Counted from the stretch's first letter, positions 8,869 to 15,549 are shown. The stretch: 20,267 nucleotides of DNA from Actinomycetota bacterium (GCA_947476765.1 CANJRK010000002.1:1-20267), one strand, 5' to 3'. Numbers and translations: made by a program. The notes: generated by a model from the sequence alone, not told the origin.

Positions 8869-9192
8869 ATGGGAGCTACCGCAGCAGTAACCGATGCATC
8901 GTTTGCAAATGATGTATTGATGAGTTCAAAGCCAGTCTTGGTTGATTTTTGGGCTGAATGGTGTGGACCTTGCAAAATGATTGGTCCAATCCTGGAAGAA
9001 ATTGCCGCCGCTCACGGTGACAAATTAACCATCTTGAAGTTAAACGTCGACGAGAATCCAGCCACAGCTGCTAACTACGGCGTGACTTCTATTCCGACAA
9101 TGAATGTTTACCAAAATGGTGAAATCGTTAAGCAGATTATTGGAGCTAAGCCAAAAGCTGCCTTGCTATCAGATCTTGCTGAGTTCATTTAA
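8869..9192 (+). CDS. trxA: Thioredoxin
   Basis: Small cytoplasmic disulfide reductase, reduced by the TrxB encoded just upstream. Its 107 residues show the full thioredoxin fold: the strand KPVLVDFWAEWCGPC with active-site WCGPC (31-35), the TILKLNVDENP strand, and the SIPT loop giving the cis-proline next to the active site. The start is set by GAGGAG eight bases upstream. The cwlM-like gene begins seven bases after the stop, so co-transcription is likely. Confidence 0.98.
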   Translation: MGATAAVTDASFANDVLMSSKPVLVDFWAEWCGPCKMIGPILEEIAAAHGDKLTILKLNVDENPATAANYGVTSIPTMNVYQNGEIVKQIIGAKPKAALLSDLAEFI

Positions 9193-9199
9193 GTAACAC

Positions 9200-10285
9200 A
9201 TGACAGTAACGATCCTGCGACGCGGCGATCAAGGGCCGGCAGTACAAGAGGTTCGTGATCGCTTAGTTCGCCTTGGGCTATTGAGTGAAAATGCCAGCGC
9301 AGCAGCAGATGTCTTTGATGATGTCTTGCTAGCTGCGCTGCGTTATTTTCAACAGACTCGTGGTCTTACTGTTGACGGCTTAGTTGGCCCGCGCACATTT
9401 AGACGCCTAGAAGAGGCGCGCTGGAAAATTGGGGATCGGGTTTTAAGTTACACTCCGGGACACGTAATACACGGTGAAGATGTTGCGCAATTACAACAGC
9501 GTCTCATTGAGCTCGGCTTCGCACTTGATCGTGTGGATGGCATTTTTGCTAAAAGTACTGATAGTGCAGTTCGCGAATTTCAACGCAATGTCGGATTAGA
9601 TGTAGACGGCATTTGCGGTCCACAATTCTTCCGAGCCTTCCAAAGGTTGGCCAGAACTATTGCTGGTGGCAGCCAAGAACATTTGCGAGAGATTTCTACC
9701 GTTGCTAATTTTGGCAAGAATCGGACCGTTGAAACTTGTTCGATTTTGATTGACCCCAGCGACTCTGCTGAGAAATTACTAAATAGCGACTTGACGCAGG
9801 CAGATGTCTGTTGGGACATCGCATCCCGCCTTGAAGGGCGTCTGGCGGCAATGGGCACTCTGGTTTTACTGACCCGCGCGCAATCGACTAAACCTGATGG
9901 TGAGCGAACTCGAGCCACCCTTGCTAACGAAAGCAATGTTGATTTGATCATTGGCTTGGGGCTTGATCGGCATGCGAACCCTCTTGCCCAGGGAGTAGCA
10001 ACTTACTATTTCGGTCATGAGTTTTCGCGTTCGGCTACCGGAATGCGCTTGGCTGAAATTGTGCAGGAAGAAGTTACCTCCCGCACCGACCTAGCTGATG
10101 CTAAATCCCATGCCAAGACTTGGGATTTATTGCGATTAACGCGTATGCCCAGCATCAAAATTGAATTGGGATATGCCACCAGCCAACATGACAGCGAGAT
10201 TCTTGCTGATAGTTCATCTCGCGATGCAATTGCTGCTGGATTAAGCTCGGCTGTAACTCGAATTCTGGCGCCACTAATCGGTTAA
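9200..10285 (+). CDS. cwlM: CwlM-like N-acetylmuramoyl-L-alanine amidase-fold protein, probably non-catalytic
   Basis: 361 residues with no signal peptide, so cytoplasmic. Two PG_binding_1 domains (about 8-72 and 88-152) precede an Amidase_3 domain (about 180-358). The family zinc motif DPGHGG reads DPSDSA (185-190, Asp188 for His), the SIHAN motif aligns with GLGLD (Gly254 for His), and no glutamate is seen at the middle ligand position; only the late glutamate (IELGY, Glu322) remains. Gene order and domain order match mycobacterial CwlM, a cytoplasmic protein that controls MurA after phosphorylation by PknB. The protein ends at the amidase domain and lacks the C-terminal tail of mycobacterial CwlM. 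It starts seven bases after trxA. A role as regulator of peptidoglycan precursor supply is inferred. Confidence 0.88.
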   Translation: MTVTILRRGDQGPAVQEVRDRLVRLGLLSENASAAADVFDDVLLAALRYFQQTRGLTVDGLVGPRTFRRLEEARWKIGDRVLSYTPGHVIHGEDVAQLQQRLIELGFALDRVDGIFAKSTDSAVREFQRNVGLDVDGICGPQFFRAFQRLARTIAGGSQEHLREISTVANFGKNRTVETCSILIDPSDSAEKLLNSDLTQADVCWDIASRLEGRLAAMGTLVLLTRAQSTKPDGERTRATLANESNVDLIIGLGLDRHANPLAQGVATYYFGHEFSRSATGMRLAEIVQEEVTSRTDLADAKSHAKTWDLLRLTRMPSIKIELGYATSQHDSEILADSSSRDAIAAGLSSAVTRILAPLIG

Positions 10286-10301
10286 AGCCACCTTGCTATA
10301 A

Positions 10302-10321
10302 AATGTGATCTGTGTCACATT
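10302..10321. promoter_or_regulatory. Perfect CRP/GlxR-type palindrome in the cwlM-parB gap
   Basis: AATGTGA, six bases, TCACATT: a perfect 7-base inverted repeat that contains TGTGA-N6-TCACA, the known binding form of CRP-family regulators including actinobacterial GlxR/Crp. It lies between two convergent genes, not before a promoter. In the parB transcript the second arm runs into TTTTAT, so it could also act as a weak terminator stem. A second palindrome, CACATGTG (10357-10364), lies just past the parB stop. Confidence 0.5.
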
Positions 10322-10373
10322 CATTGGTAGTAGTCCGAATTACTGCACAAGTTGTTCACATGTGGGTAACTGA

Positions 10374-11414
10374 CTATTTCAGGGGTTCACCGAACATTCC
10401 ACGCTGCTTTGGATCAATTACATCAACAATTCGTTGCAAGTCTTCCAAAGTTGCAAACTCGATTATGACTTTGCCTTTGGACTTTCCAACTTGAACTGTT
10501 ACCCGAGTATCTAACTTTTCCGAAAGCCGATCCCCCATGGACTTCAAGCCCGGTGCACTGATTTTTCCAGCTGTCTTTTTGCTGGCCTTCTTGCCTGGCT
10601 TATCTTCCTGGCCTAAGGAAACAATCTCTTCGACAGTGCGAACCGAAAGACCTTCGGCCACAATCCGGCTAGCTAAGCGTTCGATCGCGCCTTGGTCCTT
10701 TAGGCCAAGTAATGCGCGGGCGTGACCGGCAGAGATAACGCCGGCCGCTACTCGACGTTGCACTGCTAGTGGCAAGTTCAGTAGGCGCAGAGTGTTAGAA
10801 ATCTGTGGCCGAGATCGGCCGAGTCGAGTGGCCAATTCATCTTGCGTGCCACCAAAATCTTCCAGTAATTGCTTATAGGCGGCGGCTTCTTCCAAGGGCG
10901 TTAGGGCTGCTCGATGTAGGTTTTCCAACAGGGCGTCTCGAAGCATCTGATCATCTGCAGTTTCCCGAATTAAAGCCGGAATGGTCTTGAATCCAGCCTT
11001 TTTAGTTGCTCGCAAGCGACGCTCGCCAGCCACTAACTCATAGCCGCCACCAGCCGCGGGGCGAACTACGATCGGTTGCAGTAGTCCCACCTCTTTGATG
11101 GAGTGCACTAATTCAGCTAACGCTTCGTCATCGAATACCTGTCGTGGTTGTTGGGCATTCGGGACAATAGATCGCACTGGTAACTCAGCGAAAGTTAAGC
11201 CGGCAATGGCAACTGGGGCTTTTGCTGGGCTATCTACGGCTTTCGAGTTTGTAGTTTTCGCAGGGGTTTTTGCAGTTGGCCCTTTACTAGCAGGAGTTTT
11301 AGTGGCCGGTTTACTTTGAGTCTTTTTCGCTGGCGCTTTCTTTGCTGTTGTTTCACGTGAAACATCTGGGATCAGCGCTCCCAAACCACGCCCCAAACTT
11401 TGTCGTTTCGCCAT
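10374..11414 (-). CDS. parB: Chromosome partition protein ParB
   Basis: Loads at parS sites as a CTP-dependent sliding clamp and works with ParA to separate origins. Seen in 346 residues: the N-terminal ParA-contacting stretch KRQSLGRGLGALIP (3-16), a long Lys/Ala/Pro/Thr linker with repeated AKTP-like units (about 24-68), CTP-binding motifs GERRLRA (130-136) and ENLHR (164-168), a helix-turn-helix (about 189-212, GRSRPQISNTLRLL), and a C-terminal dimerisation domain. The basic linker is notably long and low in complexity. The codons for VSRET (18-22) are themselves a perfect parS site. parB starts four bases after the parA stop, so both are translated from one message. It is the last gene of the minus-strand operon. 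Confidence 0.97.
   Translation of the reverse strand: MAKRQSLGRGLGALIPDVSRETTAKKAPAKKTQSKPATKTPASKGPTAKTPAKTTNSKAVDSPAKAPVAIAGLTFAELPVRSIVPNAQQPRQVFDDEALAELVHSIKEVGLLQPIVVRPAAGGGYELVAGERRLRATKKAGFKTIPALIRETADDQMLRDALLENLHRAALTPLEEAAAYKQLLEDFGGTQDELATRLGRSRPQISNTLRLLNLPLAVQRRVAAGVISAGHARALLGLKDQGAIERLASRIVAEGLSVRTVEEIVSLGQEDKPGKKASKKTAGKISAPGLKSMGDRLSEKLDTRVTVQVGKSKGKVIIEFATLEDLQRIVDVIDPKQRGMFGEPLK
11349..11364. other. parS site inside parB
   Basis: TGTTTCACGTGAAACA, a perfect 16-base palindrome identical to the general bacterial parS consensus. It is embedded in the parB coding sequence, where it specifies Val-Ser-Arg-Glu-Thr near the N-terminus. Confidence 0.95.
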
Positions 11415-11418
11415 TAAA

Positions 11419-12306
11419 TTAGCCCTTCTGCTTGCGTTCAGTAATTTCTCGAGCCGCAGCCAAATAAGCCACTGCCCCGGTGGAACCTGGGTCGTAAGTC
11501 ATAACAGATTGGCCAAACGATGGAGCCTCTGCAACGTAAATGGATCGGGGAATCATGGTGTCTAGTACTTTCTTGCCAAAGTAGCCCCGAACTTCCTCCA
11601 CCACAGATGCAGAAAGATTCGTGGTTGAGTTGTACATAGTTAACAAAATAGTGCTGATTTCTAAGTCCGGATTTAGCCGTTCTTTGGCAAAATCAATAGT
11701 GCGCATGAGTTGTTGAACGCCTTCGAGAGCATAAAATTCGCACTGAATCGGGATCAATACCTCTTTAACAGCAGCTAGGGCATTAATTGTCAGTAACCCC
11801 AAGCTCGGTGGACAATCAATGAAGACATAGTCCATTTCATGGTCGGCCAAGAAGTCTGCCAAAGCCTGCTTCAATAAAAATGGCCGTTTTGCCTCATCAA
11901 CAGTGGTTATTAGTTCGATATCGGCACCTGCTAAGTCAAGAGTGGCCGGCAATACCCAAAGTGAATCAAAGCCCTCGGCTGCGCTCATCATTTCCGCAAT
12001 CGGTTCGCTATCTAGTAAGACGTCGAATGAGCCGCTGGCATCCTCGTAATGATCTATGCCAAAAGCGGTGCTGGCATTTCCCTGTGGATCAAGGTCTATA
12101 ACCAAAACATTTAACCCGGCAAGTGCCATGGAAGCTGCCAAATTAACGGCTGAAGTGGTTTTACCTACGCCACCTTTTTGGTTGGCAATCGTGATAATCC
12201 GGGTTTGTTTTGGTTTGGCGAAAGTGCCTTTTAAGCCACGGCGCACATAAACCGCAGCGGCAGCCGCTGTGGCTAGTGGTGTATCTTCATCATCGGCGTA
12301 AGCCAT
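11419..12306 (-). CDS. parA: Chromosome partition ATPase ParA (Soj family)
   Basis: Deviant Walker ATPase that binds DNA in the ATP state and pulls ParB-parS complexes apart. Seen in 295 residues: an N-terminal extension (about 1-33, alanine-rich), KGGVGKTT (44-51) with the signature lysine of the deviant P-loop, DLDPQGNAS for the switch region, and the DCPPSLGLLT motif for Walker B. The ATG is six bases after TAGGTT. It is followed after four bases by parB and preceded by rsmG with a 77-base gap. The gene lies on the leading strand of the left arm, with parS sites nearby. Confidence 0.97.
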   Translation of the reverse strand: MAYADDEDTPLATAAAAAVYVRRGLKGTFAKPKQTRIITIANQKGGVGKTTSAVNLAASMALAGLNVLVIDLDPQGNASTAFGIDHYEDASGSFDVLLDSEPIAEMMSAAEGFDSLWVLPATLDLAGADIELITTVDEAKRPFLLKQALADFLADHEMDYVFIDCPPSLGLLTINALAAVKEVLIPIQCEFYALEGVQQLMRTIDFAKERLNPDLEISTILLTMYNSTTNLSASVVEEVRGYFGKKVLDTMIPRSIYVAEAPSFGQSVMTYDPGSTGAVAYLAAAREITERKQKG

Positions 12307-12312
12307 TTTGCC

Positions 12313-12318
12313 AACCTA
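12313..12318 (-). promoter_or_regulatory. Candidate leaderless -10 element for parA
   Basis: On the minus strand TAGGTT is followed by six bases and the parA ATG. No clear -35 is seen and the ribosome site is weak. It would let parAB be expressed apart from the rpmH-rsmG message. Confidence 0.4.
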
Positions 12319-12383
12319 ATTTGTCTTGACCCCAGTATTACTAACTTGAGTCCTAAGCGTAGGGCAAACGCCTGACGCACTTA

Positions 12384-12980
12384 CTAGGTGGTTACCCGAA
12401 CTACTGTGGTTAGCGGGTCGACAATTCCTTGGCCACAAAAAACAATTTCAGCGGATTTTCCCTTTAGGGCGTCCTTGGCAGCAGTGATTTCATCGGCTGC
12501 CGAGCTACCTTTCATAGCCAAAATTTGCCCGCCTTTTGCAGTTAGCGGTAATGACCAGGCTAGTAATTTAGCAAGCGGGGCAACGGCTCTAGCCGTTACT
12601 ACTTGTGCGCTTTGACCCCGTAGCTCTTCTGCTCGGCCACGCATAACTGTTACTTGATCAGCAAGCCCAAGATCATTCACAACTTCGATTAAAAACTCAG
12701 ATCTACGCATCAAAGGCTCAATCAAGCCAACTGAGATATCTGGTCGAACTATTGCTAGCACCACGCCCGGCAGGCCGGCACCGCTTCCAATATCGAATAC
12801 TTTTGCCTGCTGCGGGATCAATTCTTCAACTACAGCACAGTTTCCGATGTGGCGATCCCAGATTCTCGCCACCTCTCGGGGGCCAAGAAATCCGCGTTCC
12901 ACGCCAGCGCCAGCTAGCCAATCCGCGTAGCGGATAAGGTTTTGCGCTGCTTCTGGGTATGCCTCGATGATGGTTTGCAA
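12384..12980 (-). CDS. rsmG: 16S rRNA (guanine-N7) methyltransferase RsmG (GidB)
   Basis: Methylates N7 of G527 (E. coli numbering) in 16S rRNA using S-adenosylmethionine. Seen in 198 residues: the RsmG N-terminal helix region with VARIWDRHIGNCA (38-50), the SAM-binding loop FDIGSGAGLPG (62-72), an acidic residue ending strand 2 (LIEPLMRRSEFL), and the C-terminal Rossmann strands. The start is TTG: an in-frame TAA directly precedes it, so no longer form is possible. No good ribosome site is seen, so translation may depend on jag upstream. A parS site lies in the 43-base gap between jag and this gene. Confidence 0.95.
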   Translation of the reverse strand: MQTIIEAYPEAAQNLIRYADWLAGAGVERGFLGPREVARIWDRHIGNCAVVEELIPQQAKVFDIGSGAGLPGVVLAIVRPDISVGLIEPLMRRSEFLIEVVNDLGLADQVTVMRGRAEELRGQSAQVVTARAVAPLAKLLAWSLPLTAKGGQILAMKGSSAADEITAAKDALKGKSAEIVFCGQGIVDPLTTVVRVTT

Positions 12981-13002
12981 TTAAAACCGATCCCGGATGC
13001 AA

Positions 13003-13018
13003 TGTTTCACGTGAAACG
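13003..13018. other. parS site between jag and rsmG
   Basis: TGTTTCACGTGAAACG: the 14-base core GTTTCACGTGAAAC is perfect, and only the last flanking base differs from the 16-base palindrome. Confidence 0.93.
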
Positions 13019-13023
13019 CGAAA

Positions 13024-13491
13024 CTAGGCAGGGAGTACCACAATTCGACGCTTTGGGTCTTCACCCTTTGAAACACTTGATGCCCCGGCTTCCGCCACTG
13101 CGTCATGCACTACTTTGCGTTCAAATGCATTCATTGGCTTAAGTTCTACTTCTTCGCCGGTTTCAATAGCTTTGGCTGCTGCTTCCTTGGCAACCACTAC
13201 AAGCTTGGCTTTAACATCAGCGCGATATCCGGAAATATCAAGCATTAATCGGGAGCGCTCTCCGGTTTCCCGAGTCACTGCCAGACGAGTTAGCTCCTGT
13301 AACGCATCAAGAACTGCGCCTTTTTGGCCAACTAGTTGGCTTAGGTCGGCGCCAACAATACTTACAGTTGCCCGATCGTTTTCTACGTCCATGTCGATGT
13401 CGCCGTCAAGGTCGGCAATGTCTAGCAAACCTTCTAGGTAATCTGCGGCGATTTCGCCTTCTTGTTCAAGTAGTGAAAGTTTCTCAGCCAT
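13024..13491 (-). CDS. jag: RNA-binding KH-R3H protein Jag/KhpB
   Basis: Cytoplasmic RNA-binding protein of the Jag/KhpB group, linked in other bacteria to control of cell elongation and envelope synthesis. Seen in 155 residues: a KH-like domain with the GXXG loop GQKG (55-58) in LVGQKGAVLDALQELTRL, then an R3H domain with Arg125 and His129 (FERKVVH) and the closing PKRRIVVLP. The N-terminal Jag_N domain of firmicute proteins is absent, as usual in actinobacteria. The ATG is preceded by AGAAAGG at ten bases. It lies between yidC and rsmG and is flanked by parS sites on both sides. Confidence 0.95.
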   Translation of the reverse strand: MAEKLSLLEQEGEIAADYLEGLLDIADLDGDIDMDVENDRATVSIVGADLSQLVGQKGAVLDALQELTRLAVTRETGERSRLMLDISGYRADVKAKLVVVAKEAAAKAIETGEEVELKPMNAFERKVVHDAVAEAGASSVSKGEDPKRRIVVLPA

Positions 13492-13544
13492 TTTGTTTTG
13501 GCCTTTCTAGTTAGAAATTAAGGTTGGGGTTTTGTTTAAGGATT

Positions 13545-13560
13545 TGTTTCACGTGAAACG
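13545..13560. other. parS site between yidC and jag
   Basis: TGTTTCACGTGAAACG, the same 16 bases as the site at 13003-13018, ending one base from the yidC stop codon. Confidence 0.93.
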
Positions 13561-13561
13561 C

Positions 13562-14464
13562 TTAGCGCTTCTTCTTAGGCTTCTTTTTCGGCTGCTGCCG
13601 AACTGGCTTTACCTCGGGGGTTGATTCAGATTCGGTGGAACTTTCCGGATTTCCCTTGACTTTCTTGGCTGCTTTTCTGGCTTCTAGGGCCGCGAAAGCT
13701 GGAGTTCCGGGTTGCGGACTATTGCGAATTACATAGAACTGTTGTCCCATAGTCCAAAGGTTTGTGGTGAACCAATAGAGCAAAACACCTATTGGAAAGT
13801 TGATACCTGTCACGGCAAAAATTACTGGGAAAACATAAAGCAGAATCTTTTGCTGCTTCACCATTGGATTATCAGGCGCGGTATTTTTAACAATTAGTTG
13901 GCGCTGCGTCAAAAACGTGGTTGCAGTCATCAAGATAATCAAGATCAGAGTGACAACAAATGTCGCGCTTGGATTTTCGGTTTCTGCCCGATTAGCAAAC
14001 GTTCCATAAATCGGTGCTCCAAAAATTTTGGCGTTGCGCGCAGATTGAACTAATTCATCGGTGAGCACGCCTTTTGGTGTGTTCTTGGCAATCCCCTGCA
14101 GCACTACGAATAGTGCGTAGAAAATTGGAGCTTGAGCCAAGATCGGCAGGCAGCTAGACAGTGGGTTGGTGCCAGTATCTTTGTAGAGTTTCATCAACTC
14201 TTGCGATTGTCGTTCCCGGTCGCCCGCATACTTCTTTTGAATTTCTTTAACCTGCGGTTGAATGATTTGCAAGTTTCGCTGGCTCTTAATTTGCTTTACA
14301 AAAAGTGGAATCAGCAAGATGCGAATCAAGATTACGAGCAGGACAATCGCTAAGCCCCAGGCCCAACCGCTATCAGCATTAAACACATTTGAAGTTAGTG
14401 AGTGGAACGAAACTAAAACCCAACTAACCAGAGTTTCTAGCCATACCAATGGATTAAGGCTCAT
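13562..14464 (-). CDS. yidC: Membrane protein insertase YidC
   Basis: Inserts and folds membrane proteins, alone or with SecYEG. Seen in 300 residues: the Gram-positive type with no large periplasmic domain, hydrophobic segments near 8-25, 33-54, 103-125, 168-190 and 205-232, and the groove arginine (Arg48) in VILIRILLIPLF. A cytoplasmic hairpin (KQIKSQRNLQIIQPQVKEIQ) and a very basic C-terminal tail ending KKKPKKKR, which can contact ribosomes, complete the protein. It begins inside the yidD stop (ATGA overlap), so the two are translationally coupled. Confidence 0.97.
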   Translation of the reverse strand: MSLNPLVWLETLVSWVLVSFHSLTSNVFNADSGWAWGLAIVLLVILIRILLIPLFVKQIKSQRNLQIIQPQVKEIQKKYAGDRERQSQELMKLYKDTGTNPLSSCLPILAQAPIFYALFVVLQGIAKNTPKGVLTDELVQSARNAKIFGAPIYGTFANRAETENPSATFVVTLILIILMTATTFLTQRQLIVKNTAPDNPMVKQQKILLYVFPVIFAVTGINFPIGVLLYWFTTNLWTMGQQFYVIRNSPQPGTPAFAALEARKAAKKVKGNPESSTESESTPEVKPVRQQPKKKPKKKR

Positions 14465-14799
14465 GCGCCAATAACCTGCCTATCGTTATTAGTTGAATTT
14501 TCAATTACTTCTCGGTTGGTCCAAGTTCCTTTTGCTGGGATGAATTCCACTCCGCCAGCAGCCCATGGGTGGCATCTCATAATTCGCCACGCGGCAAGCG
14601 CGCTACCTTTACCGGCGCCATGAACTTTGATTGCTTCTAGGCCATAGTGCGAGCAACTTGGGTAGTAGCGACAAACTTGACCAAGCCTGGGACTGAGCAT
14701 GATTTGATACCCACGAATGATTCCGACCAAAGTCATTACAAGTAATCGTCCAATAGTTCGATCCCAGATGTATTTCACGCTCGAAAGAAAACTGGTCAT
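14461..14799 (-). CDS. yidD: Membrane protein insertion efficiency factor YidD
   Basis: Small amphipathic membrane-associated protein that aids YidC-dependent insertion. The 112 residues show the whole family signature: GYQIMLSP, CRYYPSCSHYGLEAI, HGAGKGSALAAWRIMRCHPW and GGVEFIP. A polar tail of about 22 residues after residue 90 is longer than the family core. The ATG overlaps the rnpA stop (ATGA), and its own stop overlaps the yidC start, giving a tightly coupled rnpA-yidD-yidC set. Confidence 0.95.
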   Translation of the reverse strand: MTSFLSSVKYIWDRTIGRLLVMTLVGIIRGYQIMLSPRLGQVCRYYPSCSHYGLEAIKVHGAGKGSALAAWRIMRCHPWAAGGVEFIPAKGTWTNREVIENSTNNDRQVIGA

Positions 14800-15131
14800 G
14801 ACTTGTTTGCCTTTGCTAGGGCAAAATCTAAATTCTCACTAAGTTGGGCAAAGCTTGCCGTGCCTGCGCCCGGTAACGCTCGAACCACAATGTGGCTGCC
14901 GCCTGGAAGCGCTGATAGAAGCGGGGAAATTGCGTGGCGTAGTTGGCGCGTGACTCGATGACGAACCACTGAGTTTCCTACGTTTTTACCAACAGCAAAG
15001 GCAACTTTGGCCTGTTCGCTTGATCCTTGTGCCACGTGTAGAACCACCAATTTTGCTGAAAACCTAGTGCCCGACTTCATTACTGCCGAGATGTCCGAGG
15101 ACTTACGCAACCTCGCCGAGGCGGGAAGCAT
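14796..15131 (-). CDS. rnpA: Ribonuclease P protein component
   Basis: Protein subunit of RNase P, which binds the catalytic RNA and the 5' leader of pre-tRNA. Its 111 residues include the N-terminal RLRKSSD start typical of the family, the central GKNVGNSVVRHRVTRQLRHAI (the conserved arginine-rich RNA-binding helix) and SHIVVRALPGA near the end. It starts 14 bases after the rpmH stop and overlaps yidD. The RNA partner gene is not in this window. Confidence 0.95.
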   Translation of the reverse strand: MLPASARLRKSSDISAVMKSGTRFSAKLVVLHVAQGSSEQAKVAFAVGKNVGNSVVRHRVTRQLRHAISPLLSALPGGSHIVVRALPGAGTASFAQLSENLDFALAKANKS

Positions 15132-15145
15132 GTGCTTTGCGCCTT

Positions 15146-15283
15146 TTAGGCGGATAGCTTGGAACGACCCTTGGCGCGGCGTGAGGCAAGAATGCCACGA
15201 CCAGCACGGGTGCTCATGCGGTTACGGAAACCGTGCTTTTTGGCGCGACGACGCTTATTTGGCTGATAGGTGCGCTTTGTCAT
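15146..15283 (-). CDS. rpmH: 50S ribosomal protein L34
   Basis: 45-residue ribosomal protein: MTKRTYQPNKRRRAKKHG, then FRNRMSTRAGRGILASRRAKGR and the ending SKLSA, which match the L34 family throughout. An in-frame ATG further upstream (15373) would add 30 residues, but the family always begins at this point and a good ribosome site (GGAG, 15291-15294) precedes this ATG. It is the first gene of the minus-strand operon leading to parB. Confidence 0.98.
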   Translation of the reverse strand: MTKRTYQPNKRRRAKKHGFRNRMSTRAGRGILASRRAKGRSKLSA

Positions 15284-15360
15284 AATGACACTCCAAAAGG
15301 AAGTAGGGCTGAGGCGACTGGCCATCGGACATCCACGAATATTTACTTCATGAACATTCG

Positions 15361-15382
15361 ACGAGAAGCACATCGATCTCGT
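15361..15382 (-). other. Hairpin in the rpmH leader
   Basis: ACGAGA and TCTCGT form a perfect six-base stem with a ten-base loop inside the expected 5' leader of the rpmH message. Its function is unknown; it may be chance. Confidence 0.3.
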
Positions 15383-15396
15383 TTATTAACTCCTTA

Positions 15397-15426
15397 AAGA
15401 TACGGGCTATCGCGGGGTCAGGTCAA
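15397..15426 (-). promoter_or_regulatory. Candidate rpmH operon promoter
   Basis: On the minus strand TTGACC (15426-15421), 18 bases, TATCTT (15402-15397). Both hexamers are close to the main sigma factor consensus. Transcription would begin near 15390 and give a leader of roughly 105 bases before rpmH. Confidence 0.6.
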
Positions 15427-15449
15427 ACCCAAATATCATGCTTGGCTCC

Positions 15450-15458
15450 TGTGGAAAA
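15450..15458 (-). promoter_or_regulatory. Near-consensus DnaA box upstream of dnaA
   Basis: Minus strand TTTTCCACA, one mismatch from TTATCCACA, lying just before the candidate dnaA -35. Confidence 0.5.
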
Positions 15459-15462
15459 CAAC

Positions 15463-15492
15463 TTGTCAGCGGGTATCCACAGGCCGTAGTCT
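15463..15492 (+). promoter_or_regulatory. Candidate dnaA promoter
   Basis: TTGTCA (15463-15468), 18 bases, TAGTCT (15487-15492). A DnaA-box-like sequence (15473-15481) lies between the two hexamers, which would fit repression of dnaA by its own product. The leader would be about 50 bases. Confidence 0.45.
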
Positions 15493-15514
15493 GCATAGTC
15501 CGAGCCTGTGGATA
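15474..15514. promoter_or_regulatory. Inverted pair of DnaA boxes before dnaA
   Basis: TATCCACAGGC (15474-15484) and its exact reverse complement GCCTGTGGATA (15504-15514), 19 bases apart. The arms hold GTATCCACA (15473-15481, plus) and ATATCCACA (15515-15507, minus), each one mismatch from TTATCCACA. Confidence 0.65.
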
Positions 15515-15549
15515 TCAATATTCCCCATTTGCACATTTGAAAGGCGACC

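Noticed and set aside
9755..9980. His258 (HAN) as the second zinc ligand of the CwlM-like amidase domain
   Set aside because: Gap-free alignment of VDLIIGLGLD with the family ADLFISIHAN segment, anchored by the later GV-x-x-YY, puts Gly254 at the ligand position; the HAN is shifted by four residues.
10312..10494. Possible 60-residue gene starting in the cwlM-parB gap
   Set aside because: Two thirds overlap the 3' end of parB on the other strand, its start lies inside the CRP-type palindrome, and no ribosome site or recognisable protein feature is present.
15284..15373. In-frame 30-residue N-terminal extension of L34
   Set aside because: The L34 family begins at MTKRTYQP, and GGAG sits at the proper distance before that ATG. 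The extension has no ribosome site and no conserved residues.
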